Shown: positions 46,094 to 57,732 of the stretch, piece by piece
How the letters are laid out: every line of letters starts with the position of its first letter
Numbering within the stretch: the stretch's first letter is position 1
From: Zygaena filipendulae
Taxonomy: Eukaryota; Arthropoda; Insecta; Lepidoptera; Zygaenidae
NCBI GenBank assembly: GCA_907165275.2
Contig: OU015655.1
Location: 4,042,501 to 4,106,500, forward strand
Direction of reading: 5' to 3'
DNA: 64,000 bases
The notes under the pieces: generated by a model
Databases searched by the model: none
What the model was told of the DNA's origin: nothing
Seen by the model: only the letters and a program-made list of their open reading frames with translations
Program-made: the position numbers and the translations under genes

Positions 46094-46406
46094 TCTATAC
46101 TATAATAAAAGAGCAGAATCCGCGATTCTGTACATTGAATATTTTTACCTAAAATTGAGGGGGGTGATAAAAGAAGAGAAACCAAGCCCAAAAAAAAGTT
46201 TTTAAAATTCTTTTCTGACTGTCTGTCTGTCTATCTGTTCGCGATAATCTCCGCATCTATTGAACCGATAATCATGCGGTTTTCACAGGTAGATTAAGCT
46301 TAGACTGGAGTTACATATAGGCTTTGTTTCATTGAAATCGGTTGTCGGGAAAAAAAGTTGTTGTATAAAAACCTTTCATGCGGGTGAAACCGCGGGGCAC
46401 AGCTAG
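46094..46406 (+). mobile_element. Helitron-like element, long subfamily, complete
   Basis: Starts A|TCTATACTATAATAAAAGAG, continues GCAGAATCCGCGATTCTGTAC, (CTGT)n and ATGCGGTTTTCACAGG, and ends GCGGGTGAAACCGCGGGGCACAGCTAG|T. Relatives are the 5' part of 13024 and the truncated copy at 20428. The tip is shared with family H while the body differs. Confidence 0.75.
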
Positions 46407-46954
46407 TATCGAATAATTGTCCATTTCTCGCAAAAAAATCTAAGACAATCCAAACGAAGTCAAAAGCACATCTCGTAAAGAAGAAATTGACTGAATTAAT
46501 AATAACTGACTATCATACTCGGTATCTACTTCGGAACCTAGGAAAGTAATATTTTGAAATTAATTTTTTTTTAGTAAGTGGCACTGAGACAGAGATTTTT
46601 TTAAATCGGAAGTAGCAAATCATGGTAAGTATTAATAGTTAATAGAAATATTTATCTTTCCCTATCACTTTTAACTAGAACTACTTCAAGTATCAGCGAT
46701 AATAAATAATTGTTATTTATAAAATTAGTATTTGTATCCGTTAAAAGTCGAATGCACGACCTAAAGCTTCTCGAACGGGAAAATTTTGAAGCTATGAGCA
46801 CAATATCAGCATTCAGCACTACGAAGACACATTTCACAGTGAACTTTATACCTTAAATATGAAGATATTAATTCGGTTATTGGATTATAATTTCTGTTGG
46901 ATTTACAAAATTTACTCGGATTAATCAACTTGCATCGTAGATAGGTATATAATA

Positions 46955-47152
46955 CTATCTGTTCCTCGCGGTTTCACCTGCGTTAATTGTAGAGTTCATG
47001 CGGTAATTCTGACATAAAAACACCCTATTTCTTTTTCTGTACCCTTGAACACATGTAAGTATAATGTCATGATGATCGGCTGAATAGTTTAGACGTGAAA
47101 GCGTCACAAACAAACAAACCCATTGCCATTGACATTCGTAACATTAGGAGTC
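46955..47152 (-). mobile_element. Family H copy
   Basis: Reads A|CTATCTGTTCCTCGCGGTTTCACCTGCG and extends through CATGATGATCGGCTGAATAG and GTGAAAGCGTCACAAAC to ATTCGTAACATTAGGA, the inverted TCCTAATGTTACGAAT start. Confidence 0.75.
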
Positions 47153-47559
47153 CTTTAGTTCATCCATAAAATCTTATTTTTTGTTTTATTTTTCACTGTA
47201 AAAGATGGACATTTCATTGAGTATCATTTCAAGCTATTTACTTCTCAAATATCTCTCAACTGGTGAGACTGGAGGGAATAAACCACAACTAAAGTCTTTT
47301 GATTTCCCGTTTTCATTTCTGATAAGTTAATGGTTACAAGTTGTAAATATGTAATGTAAAGAATCCAAATATGTTAGTTTCATAAATATTCTTTTTTATG
47401 ATGAGTTTGACTGAAAAAATACTTAGCGGAATCAGCAAGTCAAATTTATCACTACAGATAAAACTTACAGCAGCCATCGGCTTGTCTCGTAAAGAGCAAT
47501 AAAGAGTGGTCCGCTATAAACAGCACAGCGGCAGCTTCGGGCGTGAGTTCCGAAGGCAA

Positions 47560-47720
47560 ATCTCTAAATTCAATTAAGGGGTTCGCATTTTTCGGACACA
47601 GGCGTCCGGGCGAGCGAGCCGGCAGCCCTTCCGCGCGCCGCCGGCGCTCGCCCTCGCATTGGAAAATTTTCTCTCGAAAATTGAAGATATTTCGTGCCTT
47701 CCTCCCCCGGGGCGACTCGT
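47560..47720. other. GC-rich island 3
   Basis: CpG-dense (GGGCGAGCGAGCCGGCAGCC and CGCCGCCGGCGCTCGCCC), with open frames on both strands. No domain was recognised. The flank at 47830-47960 has pyrimidine-rich tracts with a repeated GACCCCCTT word. Confidence 0.35.
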
Positions 47721-48574
47721 TTCTCGACACTTATGGCCGGCGCGGCGTCCTCCGGGTGTGCAGGAGGCTTTTTACATAAAGTCCACACGTATAGGTATCG
47801 ATCGAGGGCGGCTGGACAGGGTGTACGCAGATGACGGCCCCCTGCACCCCCACTGACCCCCTTGCGTCCCCCTTTCATTATGTAAGTGCGTAACGCGTGC
47901 TCGCGCGGACCTGATTAGGGGGCCTCTTTTTTAACTGACCCCCTTACTTGGTGGCGATTAAACTTAATTTTACAGTGTCCTACGAGCTACAATTACGAAT
48001 AATATAGGTACTACAAGAAACTGGAAAACTACCAGGCATCCAATTAAATACATTAGTCAGTTACAAACACTTGATATTAATTAATTATCAACTTATCTGG
48101 GTAAATAATAAAAAAAAACATCTCAAAAAAAATTAAACATCTAATTTTAAGTAGGTATATTTATTTTTATGTTCTAAGTAGTCGATAAAAATTTACCTGT
48201 AGCTCGCGAAAGTTGCTTCTCGGGAGTTCGGTTGAAATCCCAATAGGGTATGATTTCTACTGGACAAATCTTGAAAGAGCCCAAAAAGTTGTTGAGTGCG
48301 ATGAAAAGGGGTATTCTGCATTAAGTATTCCAAAAGACGAATTGTACAAGAAAAGCAAAACCTTGTTTTAAACGGGTGCTCTGAGCTTATATAGAACTTT
48401 TCCAATGATCGAACAAGAAGGAATTTTTCAATATAGATGTTTGGCACATCTTCCGCCATTTACATTTTAGTATTAGTCAGGGACAGTGAAATGCATGGAA
48501 TAAGCAGCGCTGTTTTAAAGTAACTAAACAAACGACGACTGAGTTTTCAATTAAAATATAAACGAGAGAGATTA

Positions 48575-48603
48575 CTTATTCGTCTTATTATAAGACGAAT
48601 AAG
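48575..48603. repeat. 14-bp hairpin, 1-nt centre
   Basis: CTTATTCGTCTTAT, a single T, then ATAAGACGAATAAG. A near-perfect palindrome. Confidence 0.8.
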
Positions 48604-49291
48604 CTTATATCGTCCATTAAAAAATAGATCTACTTTTGAAATTATTTTCTTTGATTAGCCCTTTTAAGCATTGAAATATGGGCCATAAATTATATTGGTT
48701 TCACAAATTATACCTTTGTACATAATATTAATGCTACCCAATTATACTATTACTCAAAATATCATTGATACTATACCAGTGTAAACACAATACTCATACA
48801 TGGCCGTTCTCACTATGAGTGTCGTAGTCAAAGTCACCGGAATGGTCATGAAGATATGAAGAGAGCGATGCTTGTTTCCTGCAAGATCTAATTAGAAATT
48901 AGGAGTTCCTTCAGAGGATAAAGTAATCAATCAACCGATTCATGAAATTGCAAAGATGAAGTGGTACAATAATCTGGTACTGACTGACTGGGCTATTAGG
49001 AAAGAAAAAAATCTTGAATGGCGATCGTGTACCGGCAGACCTGCTACAAGAAGGTCTGTCAATCTGGTGAAGAAGCATCGAACATCTCTCAACTGACATG
49101 ATGATGATTGGCTCCTGAATTAGAAGATCAGTTCAATAAGCAAAGATTTTAGAACAATTTAGCTATTGCGTTACCCTTGGCCAGCCTTGGCCCTTCCGGG
49201 TATTTCCCTTGGCCACTGATAATATAATACTATACTAGCCTTGGCTTTAGACCGGTCGCACACGATAGGTTTTCACGCCTGTTTTCCCAAT

Positions 49292-49378
49292 ATGGCTTGC
49301 AAATCTCCTGATTTGCAAGCCATTAAAAATATAGAAATGACGTCTTCCACGTCCAGAAGACGTCATTTCTATATTTTT
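49292..49378. repeat. Two adjacent perfect hairpins
   Basis: The first is ATGGCTTGCAAATC, loop TCCT, GATTTGCAAGCCAT (49292-49323). The second, one base later, is a 23-bp perfect stem, 49325-49347 against 49356-49378, with an 8-nt loop CACGTCCA; its stem contains GACGTC on both sides. Confidence 0.85.
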
Positions 49379-50853
49379 ATTAACCTTCACAATTAAACCG
49401 AAGTTTGGGTGTAATTCTCTGAGCTATGTCGATTACTTTGGTCACAGATAATTAATTACTATCTCTATCTCTATCTCTTTTATGTCATCCTTCTTATCTC
49501 CTCATTTTGAAGATTAATCATGTAATACATATTATTAAAACTAGTAAATTATTTTTGTAGGTACTTTAGTTGTATATTTACCTACTAATTCTTGAAGGAA
49601 AAATGCGTAATGCGTATCGCATATGCGTAATACTGATTGTACCTACTGTTGCATGTACAAAAACTCAAAATAAAAAAAAAACTTATATAATATAGGAAAG
49701 TCTCTACTGATGTCTTTGTTCTAACAGTGTCCAAGGCTTGGGTTTAAGTAGGTATATTTTATAAACCAGATCTATATAAGTACGTAGCTACTTATTCATA
49801 GAAAAATCTACATATTATAATCAAATTAAAACAAATTATTTGTTTCATACAATTAGACAAGATGTTAATATTATTGTGGATAAATATTATTATTTGTTTC
49901 ATATATTATTATGACCAACAGGACCAGGTTGGCGTATACCCAGTGGTCACTATATTTGTCAGCTGTCAGCTAATCAAAAAGTCCCGGGTTTCACTATCGG
50001 TGAGGTCGAACTTGTGTGCAGATAAATACAATGTTCTGTTTTCCAATCCAGGAGTTTTTGAATATCCATAGATATAGTATATTACATAATACATAATATT
50101 AAATTTAATCGGTTTAAATAAAAATTTATTGCCAAAATATGTATTGCTAAGCGCGAACCAAACGATTGCACAAAATTGGATAATTCTTTTTTTTGTTTTC
50201 GTTATTTATTGTCAGGACAAATTCTTATGTAAGAAATTGGGAGTTCCTGCGGGAAGTACGAAACTCACGCGGGTGAATCTCTGAAACGGTTGGACCTATT
50301 TTGACGGACCTTTCAAGGTTACTTTGGATTTCTTGCAGGAGTTTCGAAACTCACGCATGTTTTCAGATTATAAGCTAAATGAAATGCAAATCATCGCTTC
50401 ACGAACAACTGTTCAAGTAAAAACGTAAATCTTAGGATTCAACATTATAGTCCATAAACAGAACATCTTTAACTGAAACTAATTTAGGAACTTTTCAATG
50501 ACTTGGGCGCGAGCGGTGTTGTTCGACAAGCGACGAAATGCGACAAGCTGCTACAGTTTAAGTTTTTATACTTTGAGCATTTTTCGCTACCTATTCCTTT
50601 TACCTACTACTTAGTTTCGGATTTAGTATTCCACGCCCACATAAAAATTCAACCTGTAAATTATAGAGGTACTTAGGTAGGTAGGTACAAACTATATCGG
50701 TAACCTATCATATAAAAAATGTGAAAGTTACAGAAACATTTTGATGCTTATTACATAATTACTAAGCGGGTAAATTAATTGCAGTTAGGCATAGAGAATA
50801 CTCAGATGTTTTGGATTAGCTTTTATGTCGTAAAAAAGTTCGGGAGTAGGTAA

Positions 50854-51929
50854 CTATAGCTAGGGAGCTGGTGGCAGTAATTTTTATATGATTTTATCGT
50901 ATCTGCCAGGTTAATATTATTAGAGTACTAAGTAAAACAATCATTTTAAACAATTTCTGTCATTTATTAATTGTTGCAATATCAAATAGGAGCTCGCAAA
51001 AAATGTTGAAAAAAAGGTGTCTTAAACGATATCATCGCTTCTGGCGATAGTCTTAATAAATTGTATTTAATATAAAAAAAAAATATTAATACTAGTGGCA
51101 GAAGTTTTTCCTGCTGTGTTTAGAGTAATTTTTTTTCTAATTATTATGATATATAAAAAAACAACTCATTTCATCGTCAGGCAGAATAGAACCATTATTG
51201 AAATTATATTACAAGAGATAACAAAAAATACTTCTCCAAAATGATGATGCTGCATTAATAATCTGTATTGTCGGAAAAATGTGAAAAAAAAGATCAATAC
51301 TAAATTATAACATCGTTTCTGTCTTTAATTCTAATATTTTTATTAGCTAGGAGAAGCATAAAAATGAAAAAGGCAGAAAAAATCGACACTGTCTTTTCGA
51401 AAGCAGAACAATTTTACTAACTTAGGATAGCTGCAAAAGAGTACAAATACACACTCATTTATATTATTCGTGAATTGGTTCGCATGGAAAAGAAACCTGT
51501 GTAAGACGAAACGCCACACATACTATACTATGCGAGAAGACTTTGCTACCGACCTAATATGTCAGAATTGTTTTTTATATTACAAATAAAATCAGAGATG
51601 TAGACGTCTGCCACCTTTTTCTTAAATTTACAAATACTTCACAAAACATAAAAATAATTCTTGAAAAGGCGATGGAATGCTTAGCTTATTTTTTTAAGTG
51701 ATTTTTACGTTTATTAAATGTTTTTAATAAGATATAATTGATGACAGAAACGATGATATAATTTATGACAGTATTTTTTTTACAATTTCAAAATTATTTA
51801 TAAAATAAATCAGAGCTACCTGAGCTCGCCACCTATTTTATCTAGTTAATATAAGTCCATACTACATTATGTCATAGTATCAACGACTATGAAATCATAT
51901 CCCTAAATTGCCACCAGCTCCCTAGCTAC
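50854..51929. mobile_element. 1,076-bp non-autonomous DNA transposon
   Basis: The left end CTATAGCTAGGGAGCTGG, followed by TGGCA, reappears inverted at the right end (TGCCACCAGCTCCCTAGCTAC). Outside both ends stands the direct repeat TAGGTAA (50847-50853 and 51930-51936), a plausible 7-bp target duplication. The interior is very AT-rich with inverted subterminal words (TCGTTTCTGTC at about 51313, GACAGAAACGA at about 51743) and no coding frame. The superfamily is not identified. Confidence 0.65.
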
Positions 51930-51936
51930 TAGGTAA

Positions 51937-53188
51937 ATGCAAAGCCTAAGGTATGAGAAGATTGATTCTATTTAAAGACTAAACGTTTATTAGACCATTA
52001 TTAACTAAGTAATGTTATGCTCATAATATACATATTTTATGTAAGTTTAGGTAACCTCTACCTACTTGAAGACAGTTTGAAGTGTTTATACTTCCCTTGG
52101 AAAACTAAACTATTACCAGCTAACATAAATAAGATAGTTATGAGAGTATTTCATAAGCAACTTAGACTTTTCTTTACCTACTAAAAAAAGGAAAATATTA
52201 TATTATTTTTATCGGATACGAACTGAGGATACGAAAAAGTGATCATTCGACAGCAAGCACTGTTTGAAATAAAATACAGGTTAACTAATACCCTCTACAT
52301 TTTATTATACAAACCTCATCGTTACTTTTTTTCACATGGCCAGGTGTTTGAAATGTTTCGTAAAGTTTATTTGCTCCAAACTGCAGATGGCGCTTTTTGG
52401 AACACATTTCAACTTGTGGTGAACAAGAACTGGGCAGGTTTTAACCTGTCTATGTAGATGGAGTTGGGAGTTGAAGACGTTTGATCTGTAATTTTTTTTT
52501 AATCCGTAAAAATATTCTGAAATGGGAGTGTATTTTGATACTGCAATTGGATAACAAACACAATGGTTTTTTATGTGTGCATAAAAATAGATGATAGATG
52601 AAACTATAATAAGGCTGTAGGTAGGTAGGTACCTTCTTTGTGTAGTGCCTCATCTTCTTTGATGCCAGAGTGAAGTGCTAGAGAGTAAAAGTTTGAAGCT
52701 AAAGTGAGTGCGTTTAGTGCCATTTTTGAGACGGAGAATCGCGTCGTTTGTGGACAGAGTTGACGCGTGCAATAACGTCATAATGAGAGAGTTGAACGCC
52801 AGACTACACACGACTGACATAGAAACGTTGACTGGAAATTACTGCATAATTATACCTATACCATAATATTGTATGACGTACCGACAGTATGTATATTATG
52901 GTATCGAATATCTTCGTGTCTAAGCGCCATCCTATTTCTAACATGATCACTATAGCTGTCCCCCACAATATCACCCGTCTGACTTGCAGGTTTATCTCGA
53001 AAACGTGGAGATGAAAACCTTTCTTAGGTAACGTACACTCTCTATAAACTACTAAACCTTTGATCTGAACAAACTCCAAAGCCAGGAGGCTGGAAACTGA
53101 AAAAGCATGCTTTCAGCTACAAATGTATAGGTCAAGTATTTTCGAGATTTCATAGATTTCATGATTATTCAGTGAATCTGTGCATAAT
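51937..53188. other. Non-coding stretch
   Basis: Short open frames only. An inverted H-like tip at about 52951 (TAGCTGTCCCCCAC) is a decayed fragment. Nothing else was seen. Confidence 0.45.
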
Positions 53189-53414
53189 AGGGATGTGGAC
53201 TACTTTTGAAAATCAAAATTCTAATTGGTCCGTCAGTTAGAAAATAAAAAAACAATAGACACGTATTTTTTATACAGAGATAAAGCGCATTAAAGTTTAG
53301 GGTGAAGAGGTCGTGACGTCACTAACCGCGATAACCGCCATACAAACTGTCAGAATAGTAACGTCATGCGAAATTTCAACTCAATATATCGCCGTTATTT
53401 TTTGATTACGCATG

Positions 53415-53598
53415 TATAATAAAAGATGCAGTTGTTAAATTTAATTGGTTTATTCCATGAATACAATTTTTAGTAATTTACAATAAACGCTGCGTGAGCG
53501 CCATCTTATGGAACAAGCAAAAGTTGCCAGTAGGCAGAACTTAAAATTACCAAAAACAAATCAGTGTTACCACCGTGTGTTCACGTTTTACCTGAACA
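53415..53598 (-). repeat. Probable 3' LTR of the BEL/Pao element
   Basis: On the minus strand it begins TGTTCAGGTAAAACG and ends TCTTTTATTATACA, with an AATAAA polyadenylation signal about 40 bases before the end. TG...CA termini, short length, and position downstream of pol and next to the insertion border support an LTR. No second LTR is present because the 5' part of the element is missing. Confidence 0.55.
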
Positions 53599-54133
53599 TA
53601 GTTGGGGGGGCGGCCCAGTAAACAAAAAGTACAGAAACTTGAAAACATGGCAACATGTGGAAAATGAAAACATGTGGAAAATTATTATCCTTATAAGAAA
53701 TAATTAACAATACTAACAAGTACTAATACTACTAAGTAGTTTTAATTATTACTAAATATTATAATAATTAGTAAGATTGAGCGAGTACTGCATTGTAGTG
53801 CATAAAGTAATACATTAATAGTTTACTTAATTGAGTAATTAAAACTAGCTCACTGTAAATTTTCAGCATGAGGGAAATGCTAAACTTATTATAGAAAAAT
53901 GTTTACAACAACAACAATATGTCTGTATGTATGACATAACTATATTTAAAAAATGAAAAATAAAAAAAGCCCCTTACCCAGCCCTACGATACAATCTTGG
54001 GATCACTACAATGAGTACATGAGTAAGGAAAAGCATTATTAACATTTAAATTAAATGCTTTGAGTTTTTCAGCTAGTCCTGATGGGAAGGGTATATATAA
54101 ATTAAATTACCTTATTAATTAAAACTTAATTTA
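53599..54133 (-). other. 3' untranslated part of the BEL/Pao element
   Basis: AT-rich sequence between the end of the integrase region and the probable LTR. A C-rich run (GCCGCCCCCCC on the minus strand) directly precedes the LTR. No coding frame, so no env-like gene. Confidence 0.5.
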
Positions 54134-54682
54134 CTATTCTTGATTCATAGGCAATGGACTCAACTTCCTGTAAGACCTAGTATAGACTTTATTACCTATT
54201 TTTACATCAGCTACCCTTACCTTCCCATCAGGGCCAGGAAAAACTTTAGCGATGCGTGCCATAGGCCACTCTAGAGGAGCAGTATTATCACATCTGACGA
54301 TAACAAGGTCTCCTACTTTTAAATTGGGTTGATCAATCAACCATTTTGGTCTACTCTGAAGCTGTGTGAGATAATCTCTTGACCAAGCCTTCCAGAAATC
54401 TTGTTTTATTTTATTTAAAGTGTTCCAAAACTTCAAGTAATTGACATTTTTAATTGTATAATCTATTTCTGGATAGCTTGTCATGGCTGTGCCAATAAGA
54501 AAATGGCCAGGAGTTAAGTAGCTCATATCAGAGACATCAGCAGACATGGGAAGCAGTGGTCGAGAGTTCAAAATGGCTTCAATCTCTGTAAGCACAGTAT
54601 AAAGACCTTCAAAGGTAAGAGCCTGAGCTCCCACCACTCTCTTTAAATGAAACTTTAAACTCTTTACCCCTGCCTCCCACAA
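54134..54682 (-). pseudogene. BEL/Pao integrase C-terminal part (DUF5641-type), frameshifted from the rest of pol
   Basis: 182 codons open to a stop. It starts at the end of the integrase core with WEAGVKSLKFHLKR, whose Glu is the third acidic residue of the DDE triad. It continues with the conserved ILNSRPLLPMS and LTPGHFLIGTAM, and closes with the C-terminal domain: WPMARIAKVFPGPDGKVR and the final TRSYRKLSPLP are typical of DUF5641 of BEL/Pao elements. It is in a different frame from the upstream pol part because of a one-base change near 54705. Otherwise it is intact, suggesting a fairly recent insertion. Confidence 0.85.
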
Positions 54683-54702
54683 TCCGCCAAACTCTGGGGA
54701 AT

Positions 54703-56621
54703 AGCTTAGGAATGAATTTAAACTTTATAAAGTTTTTTGTGCAAAAATTAGAAATGGAATTTTTGTGATTTTCTGAACTGAACGAATCATACAATTCTTT
54801 TAAAGTATTAGCAGCACCCTTGAACGTCTTAGCATTATCACAAAATATTTGCGAGGGGAGTCCACGTCTAGAGATGAAGCGTCTGAGGCATGCCAAGAAA
54901 GCGTCAGTAGTCATGTCACTAACAAGTTCTACATGTATGGCTTTTGTGATGAAGCAAACAAAAAGTGCTACATAAGCTTTCATGATTATAGGCTTGCGTA
55001 TCCTTGCGACCTTTATGCTGAATGGACCACAGAAGTCTACACCGGTACTATGAAAGGGCCTTTGTGCAGTGAGACGTTCCTTGGGAAGGGAACCCATTAG
55101 CTGTTTAGCGGCTGCAGCTTTGACACGATGGCACTTAATGCACTTGTGGATTACCTTTTTGACTTCTCTGATACCACTGATCAAATAGAACCTTTGTGAA
55201 AGTGAGCTTAAGACCAGCTTTGGTCCTGCGTGTAAAAGGCGCAAATGTTCATTTTCTATCAGTAGGGAAGAAATATGAGAAGACTTAGGGATGATCGCAG
55301 GGTGCCTTTTTTCATATTGAATATTTGTGGCATTTTGCAGGCGACCCCCCACTCTAAGGATTCCATTCTCATCTAAGAAGGGATGCAAATTGACTAAGCT
55401 GGATTTTATAGGTTTGCCTTTTGAAAGTAAATTTATTTCACATGACAGGTGCTTCTGTTGAAAAGCACGAATAATAATATTTAAAGAATTTTTTAATTCA
55501 GTTGGGGTCAATGACCCAGTAAATTTATTATTGGGATTTTGACCTTTATGAAGGCAATTATTTTTAAATCTGAGAAGTAGAGCTATTGGTCTCTGTAATT
55601 TATTAATATTTGAGTGTCTCTCAAAGAAAGAAAAATCTAATTCTGTGCAGGCATTGGCTGCTAGTTCCTCACTATCAACAGGTTCATTGTCAATAATCGG
55701 TTTTGGAAAATCTGGAGGAGAATAGTGAGTGAAGTCCGCATTTGACAAGGCGGGAAACCCTTGCCACCACAGCTCATTGGAACTCAGTTTCTGAGGATCA
55801 CATCCCCTTGACAAGAGGTCTGCTGGATTATGAGCAGACTTCACATAACACCATTCAGCATCTTGAGCCAATTTGTTGATTTGATTGACTCTTCTGGCGA
55901 CATAGTTGTCACGAATTTCTTTAGAAGATTTTAACCAGGCCAAAACGATCTGTGAATCACTATACAAATGAACTGAGAGAGGAAATCTCTCCTTTAAATC
56001 ATTGAAAACTCTATTTGAGAGCTGAGCCAGGAGCAAAGCACTGTTGAGCTCCAATCGGGGAATCGTTAAAGACTTTCCTAAGGGCGCAATGCGTGATTTT
56101 GAACATAACAAGTTAACAGAGACTGTTCCTTTTTTAGTGAAAACTCTGAGATATAAACATGCCCCAAAAGCCTTTAGTGAAGCATCTGCAAATCCCACCA
56201 ATTCTTTGGACTCAAAGCCATTGCCTGTTACACATCTTGGCACAGAGATGGTTCCCATGACTTGTAAATTGGAAATGAATTTATTCCAAGGCTCAAGCTG
56301 AACCTGGGGTAGCTTGGTGTCCCAGTCAAGCCTTGCTGACCACAACTCTTGCATATATAATTTAGCTATCACTATAATTGGGCCAATCAATCCCAAGGGG
56401 TCAAACATTTTGCCTATGTAACTCAAAATAGTTCGCTTTGTTTGCAAGTTGTGTTGATCGGTTGTGGGGCATGCAAAGGTAAACTGATCTGGAATAATAT
56501 CATATTTAAGACCTAGGGTTTTTATAATATTATTTTTATTGATATCAATTTCCTCAAAATATTTTTGCTCAATGGGGACATCATTTAGAATTTCTGGCAC
56601 ATTGGAACACCATTTGTGTTT
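54703..56621 (-). pseudogene. BEL/Pao pol fragment: RT connection, RNase H, integrase
   Basis: An open frame of about 640 residues on the minus strand without any ATG at its start; it runs in from family M DNA at 56651. By residue from that point: the end of the reverse transcriptase region (KRTILSYIGKMFDPLGLIGP, about 72-91) and RNase H with D156 (FADAS), E201 (RLEL), D232 (YSDS) and D278 (NPADLLSRG). Then come the integrase zinc finger H469, H474, C504, C507, and catalytic D539 (GVDFCGPF) and D605 (FCDNA). A single-base frameshift near 54705 removes the last integrase motif to another frame. Gag, protease and most of the reverse transcriptase are missing. It would make copies by reverse transcription if whole; here it is dead. 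Confidence 0.9.
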
Positions 56622-56704
56622 ATAAGAAAAAAGAAAAAAATACGTGTCCAATATTTTAATAATCTACAAGACGGACTAAAAAATAAAAATTAGTCAACAT
56701 GCCC

Positions 56705-57000
56705 ATTGCTATAGCTTCTATTGGCAACCACTTGCACCCTCCCTATTTAAGTGCCTATATTCAATTTTAATAATTACTCTAACTTCAAAAATATTATACT
56801 TACATGGCTCTCTTTTTACCCGATTTAAACATTTTCTAGAGATCCTTTTTATTTAGCGTTTGGATACAATGAAAAAGAAAGCTTGACGCAATAATTAGAC
56901 TAAAAATAAACTACAAAAGTTCCACAAGTTAAATGCATTGTTAAAATCAACTTTCAAACATTTATAAGAAAAAATAAAACCATAGCTACATTTACTATAG
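56705..57000. other. Non-coding stretch
   Basis: AT-rich flank between the M/BEL composite and the next H array. No feature was seen. Confidence 0.5.
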
Positions 57001-57225
57001 GTACTAATATTATAAAGAGGTAAAGTTTGTGAGTTTGTGAATTGTGAGTTTGTGACGTTGTAGGGGGTAATACGTCTCTGGATCTACTGAGCAGATTTTG
57101 AAAATTCTTTCACTCATAGAAAGCTACGGTAGTCCTGACTTCCTGAGTGACATAGGGTACTTTTTATCTCGGGATTCCTACGGGAACTCAGAAATTACCG
57201 CGAATGAAACCGCGGGGCACAGCTA
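57001..57225 (+). mobile_element. Family H copy, tandem array member 1
   Basis: Starts GTACTAATATTATAAAGAGG, contains TTTGTGAGTTTGTGAATTGTGAG and CTTTCACTCATAGAAAGC, and ends GAATGAAACCGCGGGGCACAGCTA. It gives the uninterrupted version of the site into which family M inserted in the copy at 60382. Confidence 0.75.
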
Positions 57226-57467
57226 TCTGTACATATAATAAAATTGTAACATGTCGATGTCTGTACATGGAAGATAAATAAGAAAAAATAAATTTAGGCG
57301 ACTCTATGAGTGATATAGAAGCCAAAAATACCATTTTTAAAATTATTGTCTGTCTGCTACGCAAAAACTGCTGCACCAAATTGAATGCGGATTTTTCGTT
57401 GTAGTGCTAATGGTCTAACTAACGAAATTCCATCTGGAACTCAAGATACTAAAAAAAATGCTGGTCA
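57226..57467 (+). mobile_element. Helitron-like subfamily copy, tandem array member 2, 3'-truncated
   Basis: Begins TCTGTACATATAATAAAATTG immediately after the preceding CTA. It has CATGTCGATGTCTGTACATGG and a terminus-free end at AAAAAATGCTGGTCA, where the next copy starts. Confidence 0.55.
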
Positions 57468-57732
57468 TCCTACTAATATTATAAATGTGAAAGTGTGGAT
57501 GTTTGGATGTTTGTTACTCAATCACGCCAAAACGCCTGAACGGATTTGGATGAAATTTGGCATGCATGTAGCTTTTGACATGGAACATAACATAGGCTTT
57601 TATCCCGGAATTCCCCTGGGATCTCCAAAATTGACGTGGGTGAAATAGAATTAATTATTGCATAATATACACGTTGTCTTAGGTACAGCAAAGGACATAG
57701 GGTGCTTTTTATCCCGGAATTCCCGCGGGATT
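57468..57732 (+). mobile_element. Family H copy, tandem array member 3, 3' end lost
   Basis: Starts A|TCCTACTAATATTATAAATG and carries the internal duplication also seen at 15907. It stops at ATTCCCGCGGGATT, where it meets an inverted copy. Confidence 0.8.

Larger units (their letters stand above)
47721..50853. other. 3.1-kb non-coding stretch with strong hairpins
   Basis: Holds the hairpins at 48575-48603 and 49292-49378 and H-like pieces at about 50210-50360 (GAGTTCCTGCGGGAAGTACG, ACTCACGCGGGTGAA). No gene was supported. Confidence 0.45.
53189..56704 (-). mobile_element. Family M element split by a BEL/Pao insertion
   Basis: The left arm 53189-53412 (GGGATGTGGACTAC ... TTTTTGATTACG) and right arm 56624-56704 (AAGAAAAAAATACGTGTCC ... 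TAGTCAACATGCCC) fit together as one M copy when compared with 18553-18871. The break falls within GATTACG-TAAAAAAAG, with essentially no M sequence lost. An intact CRE-like box is at 53314-53321; the second is mutated. AT flanks both outer ends. Confidence 0.8.

Noticed and set aside
54849..55100. 83-codon plus-strand frame
   Set aside because: It lies wholly on the opposite strand of the BEL/Pao integrase coding region and is incidental.
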